Positions 21,445 through 32,679 are shown, counted from the stretch's first letter. The stretch: 64,000 nucleotides of DNA from Monomorium pharaonis (GCF_013373865.1 NC_050470.1:31107585-31171584); one strand, 5' to 3'. Notes: generated by a model not told the origin, from the letters alone. A program made the numbers and translations.

Positions 21445-24232
21445 ATGTCACATCTCTCGCATTCTGAAATCTTGATGGAAGCGGCGGGCGTAAGGATCGT
21501 AACGTCTCCTCCTAAAGAAGATATGAATTCATTTCCACCGGGAAAGATGATCCTTAAAATGCAGAAAATCAACGCACAGTCATATATACATGGTAAACCT
21601 TGCGGATTTCACTTGACCAAGTCAAAATGGGATCCATATCCATGGGTCAGCTACGTCGAGAATAATAGTCCCGCCGATTTAGCAGGATTGCGGTAAGTTC
21701 TAATTCTAAAACTTATCATGCAAAAATATATTGTGGAAACAAAAATGTATATGTAATAGTTCAATATGTATTACATATTGAACATATATAGATATTCGTT
21801 AGAATTATACATTATATAAATTATTTTCTCGTTATATTTAATCAGAGCGGGCGATTGTTTATTGGGCATTGACGACACCGATTTGTTAGGTCTAAAGATT
21901 AAAGACGTCGCTACTTTAATTCATAATAAGGAAGGTGTGCGAGATTTATATTTTTTTGTTTGGAGATACGCGCATCATAAAGAAGGACAAAATGATATTG
22001 GGCTAGCCTTAAAAGGTCCACTTCCAAATGTAGCCAGAAACCTAGCAAATGCGTTATCAGGAACGGTGCGTATGCATTTTGTAATTTAAAAAACTTGGGC
22101 TATTTTCTCTTTCTTATTCTTATAGATCATTTTTATTTACAAATTTCGATTTTTCTCGAAATTATCTCGAATTATTAATTCTTTCATTATCAATTTTTCT
22201 ATCATTAACAATGCAGCTAATTAGTAATTATTAATCATTAATGATTAATAATCCCAAGTTCATTATTGAACTGTAAGCTGTGTGTTACACATAAACATGA
22301 TTTTTTGCCCTCCGTTTAAGAACAATAGTTTTAATACATTGATAAAAAATAAAAGTATTTCTTTTTTTTAATTGAATGTAGTTTTTAAGATCTCTTCTAT
22401 TTGTCGTAAAGTTTCCTCTTTTTTTAGGTCCGCGCCTTGGAATGTCCGATTTGCTTAGAAAGTGCTGTGCCTCCAGTCTCACAATGTGTTCACGGTCATA
22501 TCCTATGCGTCGTCTGTAGACCGAAGACTACGCGTTGTCCGATCTGCAGAGTTCGGCTCGGCCAGGGCCGGTGTCTTCTTGCGGATAAATTGCAAAGAGT
22601 ACTTCGTGACGCCTTTAATATGGATAATAACGAGACAGTAGACAAGACATCTGTCACAACTGATCGTTGTAACTTGCGTGATCAATTGTTCGGTAAAAGT
22701 AGAAAGAAGCAAGAAATTCCGGTTGTAAACCAATCAAAGAACAATTGTGCTACGTTGAAGCCAAGGCAATTTCTGTTGGCCAGATTGTTGCTCGGAGGTA
22801 GAGAGAAAGCTGCTTCCGTTGATAATCTAATTCGAGTATCTGAAATGTCGGAAGAAGCTGCGACTCCTGCTAGAGTGACAAATGTTAACAATTTGGATGT
22901 ACGATTGTCGTTGAACAATCGCACCAAGTCAGCCAGTACCGGCGAATTGTCGAGAGACAGCAAAACTCGAATCAGTGACCCTTCTTCACAGATTGTCGAA
23001 TCATCTGTGGAAAATGCCAGTCAGCAATCGCTGAGTTTGCCCCAGACGCCGATCTGGGGCGGCTCCATGGATTCTGTGTCTTGCATACAACTAACGTGTC
23101 CGCTTTTGAAATCTTGCAAAGAAATAGTGCCGTCAGATTTGCTGCTGGAACACATCAAGACTCACACGGTGCCGCAGGTTCATTTTTATTCTGCAAATGC
23201 AAGACTCCCGCTTCCGCTTCCTTTCGGAAGTAATGCTCTTTACATATTCCACCACGGAAACAATATGTTTTTCTTCCAGGTATAATATCTTTAACTTTAA
23301 TATGCAATAATTTCTCCTCGCATTTATGTGTGTGTGAAAACTGTATTTTCTATTTTATTTAATCCTTATGGTGAAGTCCCCAAAAATGATAAGAGATGAT
23401 AAAAATTCAGTTCAAATTAAGTTTGTATCATTCCGCAATCGTTTCAATTATATGCATCTCTGTCGACATAGACAGAATATTTACTTCTTGTTCCAAATTA
23501 TTTCTTTCAAATTGAATATTTATCTAAATATAATTTTTCGTATAGTTTAATTACCTATACATCCTATAGAATAAATTACAATTTGATGTTATCAGTCTTG
23601 TTAAAATTCAATTGAAAGTATTTATACATGTTGATATAAGAATTGCATGTAATAATTATATTTTTAAACACACTAAATTTAGATTAAGCAAAACGAATCA
23701 TTTTTTATCGATACAATTTATATACGCATGCAATAGAAACGGAATAAGATAGAGCACATTTGAAGAGATAAATAATATCTCAACCGAGATATTCGATTAT
23801 TTTTATTCAGCACTTATATCCAACTTTAAACATATTGAGATTTGTTCCAGAAGTCCAGATGTTTTGCAAAAATGCACAATATATAAGCCATTATTAACTT
23901 GAAAAATCTTTGCATTATATAATTGACAAAAATGCACGGACGATCTACTTACAGAGATGTAAAAATCATATTTTTATACATAGTACGAAGAGGAAATAGC
24001 CTGGATGACAAATCCCACCAAGATGGCGCATTCAAGCAGCACATGGGAATGGACACTGTACGCATGGGATGACAATGGTATAGAAGTACAATTACGAAGA
24101 CACGTAGCAAGTCTTGAAGATTCTGCGATATTATCTTCGCAGCATATTGCTCCATTGCCAAACGCGTTATTGTTGAAGACTATTGAAATACAAATATCAG
24201 AATATAGAGCATACGATAGATTGTACATGTAA
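21445..24232 (+). CDS. PDZ-RING E3 ubiquitin ligase-like protein
   Basis: Exons 21445-21692, 21846-22065, 22428-23279 and 23984-24232 are phase-consistent and give 522 residues. A PDZ domain occupies about residues 40-135 (PWVSYVENNSPADLAGLRAG, DDTDLLGLKIKDV). A C3HC4-type RING follows at about 162-197: CPICLESAVPPVSQC, HGHILCVVC, RCPIC. The middle is Ser-rich and low in conservation; the C-terminal part (CPLLKSCKEIVPSDLLLEH onward) resembles the zinc-finger/substrate region of SINA/SIAH ligases only in layout. RING proteins recruit E2 enzymes; the PDZ would bind C-terminal peptides of partners, so membrane-associated ubiquitination is a reasonable guess. Insects have PDZ-RING genes of this kind, but I cannot name the orthologue securely. 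The junction between exons 3 and 4 is the least certain; a small exon could be missing in the 704-bp intron. Confidence 0.8.
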
Positions 24233-25495
24233 AGAAAACAATATATGTCGATTATACTTCACAATTTATTATTAACATAAAGTGCATAAAAAAATTAAAA
24301 CATTTTATGAAAAAAGTAATAAGTCTTTATTCATGTGACAATTTAACGAGTGATAATATATCATACTATGTTAACCCATTTCCGCAATATCGAGAAAAGT
24401 CGATTCACTTTCATCCCCATTGGAGCCGCCATATTAATTTTTCCAGGGGTTATACGTTAAAACTAAAGTCAGAAATGGAAAGAGCAACCTTTTTTACCAC
24501 CAGAAATGTATTTATGGGATTTCTTTCTCACGAAGTGTGGCCAAGATACGCAAGTGTCCAACAATGGACAATCCAGCGGAAATGGGTTAATTATCTTAGA
24601 AATATAGTATAAAAGTATTTACTTAAAATCTTAATTCAAACATATAACAATATGTTGTACATCCTAAAATTCGCAAATAACATACCAAACTAAGTTCTTG
24701 AAAAACAAAATAAGAAAAATTGATTAAAAAATTAAGAAAATTATTGCTTAAAATAAAAGATATTTATTCTACAGATTGCAGATTTAGTATTTAATATTTA
24801 TATAGGAACATGCACAAAAGATTATTATTATTAAGGATATGTTTTATATTTTTGATGTAAGAGTAATTGATTAAAAACAGTTTTTCTTATTCTGTTTTAC
24901 ACTACACATCTAACATTCATCAAAATTAGAGGAGAAAAAATATTTGTATGGTTTCCAATTAATTTTTAAAATAATTTTCGAAGTATTCTATAATTTATAT
25001 ATTTTTGAATTTTCTGTAAGCGGAAAGATACTTAAAATTGTATTTTAATCAGTCAGATTCAGCGATCAAAATAGAAATAAGAACACTAGAGTGCTAGCCT
25101 TGCAGTCTCAGGGATCCTGAGTTTAAATTTAACTTAACTCCTCTAAATTTTTGTCGCATTACATTTCTAATTCTAACATCGCATAACATATAAAGTAACA
25201 TGCAAGTAAATAATACAGGAACATCGAATTATATTTAAAAAATCACATGCATATAAAAAAATCAATAAAAACTAACTAGTATCACTAATTAAATAGTAAA
25301 CTAATAAGTAACATTTCTAATTTAAAAAAATCTTAATAATCTCTGTTAAAACTTGTAATAATCATAAAACTTATTCATTGAATTTGCCAAAACTTATAAT
25401 CTATGATTTTTTTATGGAATAAAAAGTAATGTTAAAAGAGGATTTTAAATTTGGAATCATTTTCCAGGGGTTATGCGTTAAAACAATGTATGATC
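24233..25495. other. Convergent intergenic region between PDZ-RING gene and p53
   Basis: Holds the 3' flanks of two converging genes, a TTAA-flanked MITE and otherwise very AT-rich DNA. The open frame 24307-24612 is MITE sequence. A 25-bp segment at 25460-25484 repeats one inside the MITE. Confidence 0.5.
24371..24590. mobile_element. piggyBac-like non-autonomous element
   Basis: 220-bp element with perfect 15-bp terminal inverted repeats, TTAACCCATTTCCGC, including the TTAA target site at both ends. The interior is not palindromic and does not encode a transposase. Confidence 0.75.
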
Positions 25496-27627
25496 TTAAG
25501 GTATTTTATGCAATATTTTATCCATATATGGCTTATAGACTTCCTTCTGTCCTGTTTTCACCATTTGACCAGCCATTACATTATATGCACATTTATAAAC
25601 TTCCAAACAATTCTCTTTGCCAACGATCTCTAGTTCGACTTTATAAACTTGCTTATCACAAGGCATTTTTGAACTTGTGCTAGTTAAAGCAAGCTCACGT
25701 GTGACAGATATTGATTCTTCCAATTCTGCTTCGCTTTTTCGTTTGTCTCGTTTAGGACAACTACATATTTTAACTGCCAATGTTTGACGAGCTAAAACTT
25801 GCTTTCTTTCATCTTCTAAAGTAAATAATAGCTCTGTTGCTCTACGATTTATACCAGATTGGCAACTATTTTTGCAAAAAAATTCGAAGCACATAGGCAC
25901 ATACTGCGAGCCAGGCTCTGGTGCAACAAGCGGTGTCAAAACAGACAAATGGTCCTGTTCATTTACATAAATACTGCTGGCATGATTAACACAATGAACT
26001 ATGTGTTTAAGTTTGTCAGCCGTCATAAATGGCATTTGGTTAATAAAATTTGTTGCAGCAGTATGATTGTAACATCGTCTCACAGGGTCGTTTTTGTGTT
26101 GCTCAAATGCATAAACTAATTGTGTGCGTAAGAATAACCCAGATGCAGCTGGTTCCCACGTAAATCGCAAGGGTAGTGTCTTTTCCATTTTGATAAACAA
26201 TTTTTTCAATGTTGAACTGTACTGTATGCAGAAATATAAATAATTTTATATATAAATACTAGTAATTTATAAATTTTACATATATATATAAAATTGTACA
26301 GTTTTAGCTTTTCTAAAATAGCTTAGATCATTGTTAAGAAAAAATCATGCACACTTGATAAATTTAACATTAATCTATCTACCACATAAAAGCTTACCCT
26401 TGCAAAATATACAAAATCTGTTTAAATATGATTCTTGTATAGATAAGTTAATTTTATGATTACTTGTTAAAAAATTTAAGTAATCAGACCTAAACAGATT
26501 TATACATTTGGTTTGCTCTTTTCAACTGAATTTCTTACATAGATCATCTTTTTTTGTTTTCTCTTAAATATTAAAGGCCAGTTTCACAATCTTCGGTTAC
26601 CTTAACCGATCGATTATTTCATTAGAATTGACCAATCGTATTTGTCATTAAGTAAAATTAACAAATGTGATTGGTCAATTCCAATAGAATAACTGGCCGG
26701 TTAATTTAACTGGAGTTTGCGAAACCAGCCCTAAGAGAAAGAAAGAAAAGATAAACTGAAATTTGAGTAAAAAGTTCAGTTAAAAACAATAAACTTCTTT
26801 TAACAGTATAATTAATGATTTCTAAGCAAGCTCTTACTTTTATATTTCTTTATCATCTTTAGCCTCTCATAAGTACATGAGCAAGATGGTACTTAAAAAT
26901 TATTTACAGTTTATATAGAATATTCCATACAAAAAGTATATAACCGGGATTATAAACTAATTGCATTTATCATCAAGAGGCAGAATTTATCTGCAAGTAG
27001 GTATGTGTCATTTAACAATGGACTTAAATCTAATTTAAAAATACAAAATTAAGTTTAACAATTATAATATTAAGTTTTTAATTTCTTTGTATAATTATTT
27101 TATTTTATTTTATTATAATAAATTCTGAGTTTACTATATGTGTTTGGAATTATACAAGAAGTTTACTCACCACCCAGTCTTGACCTCCACCGTCTCCAAA
27201 AGTAAACTGAAAATTCAGTGGACGTGTACAATCGTAAGAATTTGCAAGATTACAGGTTGAATAGTAAATATCTTCCTCTAACTGTCTTTTTATTGACCGT
27301 TTTCCCAGAGAAGAACAGACTAAATGCTCAATGGGTACTTCATGCTTCTGTTCTGGGATATCTAGCTCGTTTAGATCTTCCAGAATGGGCAAGTTACTTC
27401 CGCTTTGAGAAAACAAACAAGAAAGGAGTTAGCTGGGATTATCTTCGTCGTGCAAAAAAGCACAATCAAGATACAGAATCGTGAGCCGGCATAACAAGCA
27501 AGTTAGACAGTATTCGATTATTTACAGTTACTTAAAAAATTACTTACAAAGTTTCTTGCTCTAGAACCTTGTACGTTTCATCATCCATCAACGAAGATTC
27601 TTGAGAATAAGTATTTGTGCCTAGCAT
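25496..27627 (-). CDS. p53: p53 tumour-suppressor family transcription factor
   Basis: Three coding exons in transcription order, 27627-27548, 27402-27171 and 26221-25496, give 345 residues with consistent phases. An acidic N-terminus (DDETYKVLEQETF) is a likely transactivation segment. The DNA-binding core begins around FQFTFGDGGGQDWV|YSSTLKK and keeps the zinc ligands (RCYNH; FFCKNSCQSGINRRA) and the DNA-contact stretch VKICSCPKRDKR. The C-terminal ~60 residues contain a short helix-rich oligomerisation region of insect type rather than a vertebrate-like tetramerisation domain. It acts in the nucleus on DNA-damage and apoptosis targets (family knowledge). The whole core after the first strands lies in one exon. 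Intron 2 (26222-27170) carries a palindromic MITE. The gene is convergent with the PDZ-RING gene and divergent from Nelf-A. Confidence 0.95.
26576..26731. mobile_element. Palindromic MITE family I in p53 intron 2
   Basis: About 156 bp; left arm GGCCAGTTTCACAATCTTCG pairs imperfectly with the right arm, and TTAGAATTGACCAATCGT pairs with its complement nearer the centre. TAA lies on both sides, consistent with a PIF/Harbinger-type target duplication. Confidence 0.75.
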
Positions 27628-27866
27628 CCTTGCAATTTTCAGTTAAAAATTTATCGAAGAATAAAGTATCAATCGAAACAAGCACCGCTCGATTATAATT
27701 GCGTAGCTTGCAACCGGTACGTACTGGCTATAATCTCTAGACTCTAGAGTCCTTTGTTTTTTCTCAAGTTAAGAGCCACAGTACCACAAATTAGGCCTGT
27801 GGCACCCAGTTTCCGTAAGGACCATCACACACGAAATGGCATAAGGCCCCTCGCACACACTTTTGC
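27628..27866. promoter_or_regulatory. p53 5' flank
   Basis: Short region upstream of the p53 ATG before the MITE nest begins. It should hold the core promoter and 5' UTR; no motif can be assigned with certainty. Confidence 0.35.
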
Positions 27867-28007
27867 ATAAGGGCCTAAACACAATGCCAGGCAACAGGCA
27901 ATAGGAACAGAAATAATGAAAGAGAGAAAGAGAGAAAGGCTCGTCTTCTCTCTTTCTTTATTTCTTATTCCTATTGCCTGTTGCCTGGCATTGTGTGATG
28001 GCCTTAA
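27867..28007. mobile_element. Palindromic MITE family H
   Basis: Arms AAGGGCCTAAACACAATGCC and its near complement, then GGCAACAGGCAATAGGAA inward, around a purine/pyrimidine-rich loop. A half copy lies near 8,220-8,285. Confidence 0.8.
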
Positions 28008-28013
28008 GACTCC

Positions 28014-28087
28014 ATGTATGCGGTGAGCTCCGGCAAACGCATGTGGTGACCAATCAGAATTCAAGCGCTTGCTGTGACTTGCCGAAA
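28014..28087. mobile_element. Family F MITE, left half (interrupted)
   Basis: Matches the left half of the element at 8695-8826 (ATGCGGTGAGCTCCGGCAAA, GGTGACCAATCAGAATTCAA). It is cut by element J; CCGAAACTA recurs just after J at 28597-28605. Confidence 0.7.
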
Positions 28088-28100
28088 CTAGAGATACTAT

Positions 28101-28241
28101 TGGTTTGTTCGCGTCGCCATGCTCTGACATGCTCCTATTCACTCCAACGCACTCCAATACGTTGATTCCGATGACGCCAACCTATTAGAAAGCGTTGGAG
28201 TGAGTAGGAGCATGTCGGAGCATGGCGACGCGAACAAACCA
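28101..28241. mobile_element. Palindromic MITE family E, copy 2
   Basis: Long, nearly perfect inverted repeats starting TGGTTTGTTCGCGTCGCCAT. Inserted into element J with duplication of TAT on each side. The high arm identity suggests it is young. Confidence 0.85.
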
Positions 28242-28458
28242 TATAACAGAGATTCGCCAATGCGTTAACGATTTCTGATTGGCTCCCGTCGCTTGGGGTA
28301 TAACCAGAAGTATGAGAGAGAAAGATAGATATAACTGACAGAGAAAGCCTAGCCGATCTAATCTGTCACCTGTCAAAAGAAAACAGAGTAAACCGCCATC
28401 GAAAACGTCATATCCGATATCCGGTTTTACCCCAAGACGGCACATTGGCGAATCTCTT

Positions 28459-28577
28459 GGTCTGTTCTTTCTAGCTGCACTGTTGCACCGGTGCAATAAG
28501 TTAAAGTAAGACAAGTATATTTTTTCTCATTCTAACTTATTGCACCAGTGCAACAGTGCAGCTAGAAAGAACAGACC
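28459..28577. mobile_element. Palindromic MITE family A, copy 2
   Basis: Starts GGTCTGTTCTTTCTAGCTGC and ends with its exact complement; the arms stay paired to within ~20 bp of the centre. Inserted in element J with TCT on both sides if the outer T/A pair is counted as terminus. Confidence 0.85.
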
Positions 28578-28621
28578 ATCTGTTATAGTATCTCTAGCCG
28601 AAACTAAAGACATAGACCAAT

Positions 28622-28740
28622 GGTCTGTTCTTTCTAGCTGCACTGTTGCACTGGTGCAATAAGTTAGAATAAGAAAAAATATACTTGTCTTACTTTAACT
28701 TATTGCACTAGTGCAACAGTGCAGCTAGAAAGAACAGACC
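28622..28740. mobile_element. Palindromic MITE family A, copy 3 (inverted relative to copy 2)
   Basis: Reads as the reverse complement of copy A2 with only about three base differences, 44 bp away. Confidence 0.85.
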
Positions 28741-28846
28741 ACTAGTTACACCGAGCACTTGGTACGCGTATCAAATAGTAAATAACTAGTGAATGTGTTT
28801 AATAACTAGTGAATGTGTTGGCTGATCAGCTTAAATTCACTACTTG

Positions 28847-29124
28847 GACTGTGTTCCAAAATTCGCTGCCAGGGGCTCGATTCTTGAATTCATTCGCAAG
28901 AAAACGTATGCGCAAAAACCCGCTCTAACAGAAAAGTTGCAAGTTTATTGGTTGAAAGCTATACGATAGCCAATAAATTTTCAACTTTTCTGTAAGAACA
29001 GAATTTGCGAATACGTTTCTCTTGCGAATGAATTCAAGAATCGGGGCCCAGTATTGAAAATCTATAGTCCACGTTACACATACTATAAATTTTCAGTACT
29101 GGCAGTGAATTTTGGAACACAGCC
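28847..29124. mobile_element. Palindromic element D, containing MITE C3
   Basis: Terminal inverted repeats TGTGTTCCAAAATTC-CTGCC type at both ends (one mismatch), TTG target duplication, and MITE C3 inserted inside its left half. Confidence 0.75.
28872..29049. mobile_element. Palindromic MITE family C, copy 3
   Basis: Reverse-orientation copy, very similar to C2 at 7767-7944 over its full length. Innermost of a three-level nest (C3 in D in B4). Confidence 0.85.
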
Positions 29125-29157
29125 TTGATACGCGTACCAAGTGCTCGGTGTAAACCA

Positions 29158-29290
29158 CATGGGACAGCATCCTCATCCTTCGCGTCCAATCAAAACATCC
29201 ATTATATTTATTATCATAATAAAATAGGACATTTTGATTGGACACGAAGGATGACGCGCGCGTGACGCGCTTGATGGAAACGCACCCTAA
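29158..29290. mobile_element. Partly palindromic element K
   Basis: TCATCCTTCGCGTCCAATCA on the left pairs with TGATTGGACACGAAGGATGA on the right, around an AT-rich centre. It lies about 110 bp upstream of the Nelf-A ATG. Confidence 0.6.
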
Positions 29291-29401
29291 GACCTTGGAA
29301 TATGCGCGCGCACGCGCGTTGCTTCGTTGACTTCGTGGCGGGAATCACAAGTGGCGCACTATAGCAAAGTACGGTACGTGCCGGAAGCAAACGACTCCAA
29401 T

Positions 29402-31734
29402 ATGGCGAATGTGAGGGACAGTGATACATCGTTGTGGCTACATAATAAGCTTGGTACGTCAAACGATAGCTGGACTGGCAGCTCAATTTGCTCACAACTT
29501 AATGCTGAGGTATTGCGGAATATTAAGGATTGTTTTCCCGACCTGCAAACGCAGGTCAAGCTCAAACTACTCTTGTCCTTCTTTCACATACCCAGACGCA
29601 ATGTTGAAGAGGTAAGTGTTCTCTATTTTGATATTTTTATATCTTCGACAAAAATCTTTCTTCTGAAATATGCTTGTCTTCTGCAAAGTTGAAATTGATA
29701 AGAGATTTATGTTTCTCTATCTCGCTCTTATTTGTTTATGCGTATCTGTTATTTTATTTGATTTTTCATAATTATGCGATGTTTTTGAAATGCTTAGTAT
29801 AAGAACTGCGCAGAACACTAATATTTATAAGAATCTACGATTATCTTATTTGTTAAGTTTGAAAAATTGTAATTTTTGTTTAAGATATATATCACAATTT
29901 AACTTGTCTAAGTATGTCACTAAAAAATCTTGTAATGGGACTAAAATTTTTCTTATTTCTTTTAATTGGTTAATTTTTATTTTACTAAAATTTTATTGTT
30001 GTGCTAACTTGTGTGACAATAGTGGCGTGTGGAACTGGAAGAGATCATTGAAGTTGCATCTCTGGATAGTGAGCTGTGGGTATCGATGTTATCCGAAGCG
30101 ATGAAAACCTTTCCATCAACTGGTTCTCTAAATACAGACATCACTGATCTGGATGAACATAGACCAATTTTTGGCGATTTAGTCAATGATTTGCGGAAAC
30201 TTCTAAAGAAGCAGAATGATCCTGCTATGCTTCCTTTGGAGTGTCATTATCTTAACAAGACTGCATTGACTTCAGTGGTAGGCCAGCAACCCTCGCCAGT
30301 CAAACATTTTACTCTCAAGAGAAAACCAAAAAGTGCAACCTTGAGAGCAGAATTGCTTCAGAAGAGCACTGATGCTGCTAATAATCTCAAAAAGAGTACA
30401 GCTCCCACTGTGCCAGTGAGAAGTAGAGGAATGCCAAGAAAAATGACCGATACAAGTAAGTATAAAATTATAATTGCATTTTATAATCATTATTTTTGCA
30501 ATATATTGCATGGCCTTTACTCGAACTTTTCAGCACCTTTAAAAGGAATTCCAAGCAGAGTTCCAACGAGTGGCTTTCGATCTCCATCACTTACGAATAC
30601 TTCTATGTCTAATAGAACATCAATTACAAATAGAATGCGAAAGGATGGCGGTATTAAATTACTGGATATTAATGAGCAGCCTCTTGGATATGCGCAAGCA
30701 AAGAAGAGAAAAAAGATGTTGGAGATGGAGGAACAGCAGAAGAAAGTCGCAGAAGCACAAGCGGCTGCTGCGGCAGCAGCAGCCTCAGTGGTTGCGCCGG
30801 TTGCGCCAGAAACGCCGACTACTCCGGAGTACGCGCAAGGATTGGCCTCGATAAATCCACCTGCTACACCAGTCGCGCCAGCTGCAGTGGTTACAGCCCA
30901 ACCCTATTCTGCACCGAGCACGCCAAGCAGCGTTTCGGTTGTTACAACTACACAGCAAACACTACGTAAGAATAATGTTGCAGTTATAATTATCACGTTT
31001 TTTAGTTGAATTTTGATTAATGATCTTGGGTTTTTATACACAGCTACTACGTTAACTACTACCACTACTACAACACCTACCACTACTGTACTAGTAGCTG
31101 CACCAACAGTAATAACACCTGTCGAAAATACGCCAGTTGCTGTGCAAACAGTGAGACCGGCTCAGACAGTCACGCAGATTCGTATACAGACTACCACACA
31201 GCCTAATGCGGCAGCTAACCCAAGAAAGGGCTTATCTCTTACGGTAAGTTATAAGTAAATTTTAATTTGTATATATTGCTGTAAACGTATGATCTTCACT
31301 TTGTTTATTGTTATCGGGTTGCAGCGAGAACAGATGCTGGAAGCGCAAGAAATGTTTAGAACTGCGAATAAAGTAACGCGTCCAGAAAAGGCCCTTATTT
31401 TAGGTTTTATGGCTGGTTCTAGAGGTATGTCTATTTTCTACATATATCTTTCTTTTTTATAAATTATATTTAAGTAATATTATCGGTTGTTTCGTTTACA
31501 GACAATCCTTGTCCAAAATTGGGCAATATAGTCACAGTGATGCTTTCGGAAAATATAGAAGAAGTAACACAATCGGATGGAACAACTGTTCCGATGTTAG
31601 TCGAAACTCATTTTCAAATGAACTACACAAATGGCGAGTGGAAGAGGATAAAGAAAAATCGGCGTATTGTGACAGAGGAATCTACATCAACGTCCACTCT
31701 TGCGCCAAACGCGACTGCGACGGCTTCCAATTGA
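29402..31734 (+). CDS. Nelf-A: Negative elongation factor A (NELF-A)
   Basis: Six exons: 29402-29611, 30023-30455, 30534-30965, 31044-31243, 31325-31424, 31502-31734; phases agree and yield 535 residues, close to the human protein. The N-terminal HDAg-like domain starts MANVRDSDTSLWLHNKLG and includes VKLKLLLSFFHIPRR, MLPLECHYLNK and VKHFTLKRKPKSATLRAELL. A TPLKGIP motif and basic KKRKKMLEMEEQQ segment follow, then an Ala/Thr/Pro-rich linker and the C-terminal block REQMLEAQEMF, VTRPEKALILGFMAGSR and FQMNYTNGEWKRIKK. NELF-A is the RNA polymerase II- and NELF-C-binding subunit of the nuclear NELF complex that enforces promoter-proximal pausing with DSIF. The ATG chosen aligns with the family N-terminus; the upstream in-frame extension has no conserved sequence. 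It is divergent from p53 across a MITE nest. Confidence 0.97.
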
Positions 31735-32194
31735 AAAGACTTGTTCAAATTACTATATTATAGGATCTATATGTATATGAAGTATAGCTTTGTGGTTATT
31801 GGAGAACATTGTTACGTCTTCTAATGGATTGATAAAGACGTTATTAAATTAACAGTAATTCACGTTTTCATAAAATTTAACAAGAATATCGTTGAATAAC
31901 GACTTTCAATTGTGGAATTGTCATTCCTATATAATTAATTTTTCCGTTTTCTTGAATCAATTATACCATGCAACAATTTTCGTCTGACAAAGGAAAGCCA
32001 ATTTTTCCACTTCTTAGGACATAATCTGGAAAGTTATAAAAAGTTGTAAATTTTGCTTTAGAATTCATTGCAGTAAGATATAGTTCTTTAAATTTTTGAA
32101 ATTCTGTATGAAAAAAATAGAGGGGTCGGCCAGCAGTCGAGTCCACGTTCTAGAATCCTGGGTCACGCCGAGAACTGCTACATTGGAATTTATA

Positions 32195-32311
32195 GGCCTG
32201 TTCTTTGTCACTGCACTGCTGCACTGGTGCAATAAGCTAGAATAAGACAGAAATATTTTTTCCCATTCTAACTTATTGCACCAGTACAGCAGTGCAGCGA
32301 CAAAGAACAAG
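32195..32311. mobile_element. Palindromic MITE family A, copy 4
   Basis: GGCCTGTTCTTTGTCACTGC arm with matching complement at the right end and the shared CTGCACTGGTGCAATAAG core. The outer arms are of the same subtype as copy A1. Confidence 0.8.
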
Positions 32312-32677
32312 CTTTATGCTTCTAAACGTACTTTGCTGAAATTTAAGAGTTTTGAGTATCGTGGCGTAGTATACAAATTTTTATGATTTTAGAGATTTTA
32401 GAGAAATGTTGCACGGTATTATATAAATTTTGATAATTTTTATATATTGAGATTTTCCTTAAAAAATTCATCCAAATTACTTTTCGAGTGTCTTTGTTTA
32501 ATAATAGTTTCTCCTTTAACACGCGTTCATATAAGTATGTATATGATTTATACATATAGCTTATATATTATTTCAAGTTTATATATAATTTGATAGAAAT
32601 AATATGTGAATAGTCAATTATTTGTTTAATAGTATCTACTGTTATATTGAAATCTATCATATACATATATACATGAA

Positions 32678-32679
<2 letters not shown>

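Larger units (their letters stand above)
28088..28596. mobile_element. Palindromic element J with two later insertions
   Basis: Ends CTAGAGATACTAT and ATAGTATCTCTAG are perfect inverted repeats, and inner arms (CGCTTGGGGTATAACC against GGTTTTACCCCAAG) also pair. The direct repeat CCGAAA at both ends is a probable target duplication. The left arm is interrupted by MITE E2 and the right arm by MITE A2; without them J is about 250 bp. Confidence 0.65.
28742..29157. mobile_element. Family B MITE, copy 4, split by a nested insertion
   Basis: Left part 28742-28846 and right part 29125-29157 are the two sides of a B2-type element (ACCGAGCACTTGGTACGCGT arms). Between them sits element D, flanked by TTG. 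The left part has an internal duplication of AATAACTAGTGAATGTGT. Confidence 0.75.

Noticed and set aside
24307..24612. 101-codon plus-strand open frame
   Set aside because: Almost entirely inside the TTAA-flanked MITE.
25085..25135. tRNA-like stretch (GAGTGCTAGCCTTGCAGTC then CAGGGATCCTGAG)
   Set aside because: Vaguely like tRNA-derived SINE A and B boxes, but the B box is degraded and no cloverleaf or second copy is visible.
27218..27484. 88-codon plus-strand open frame
   Set aside because: Antisense to p53 exon 2, which has clear homology on the minus strand.
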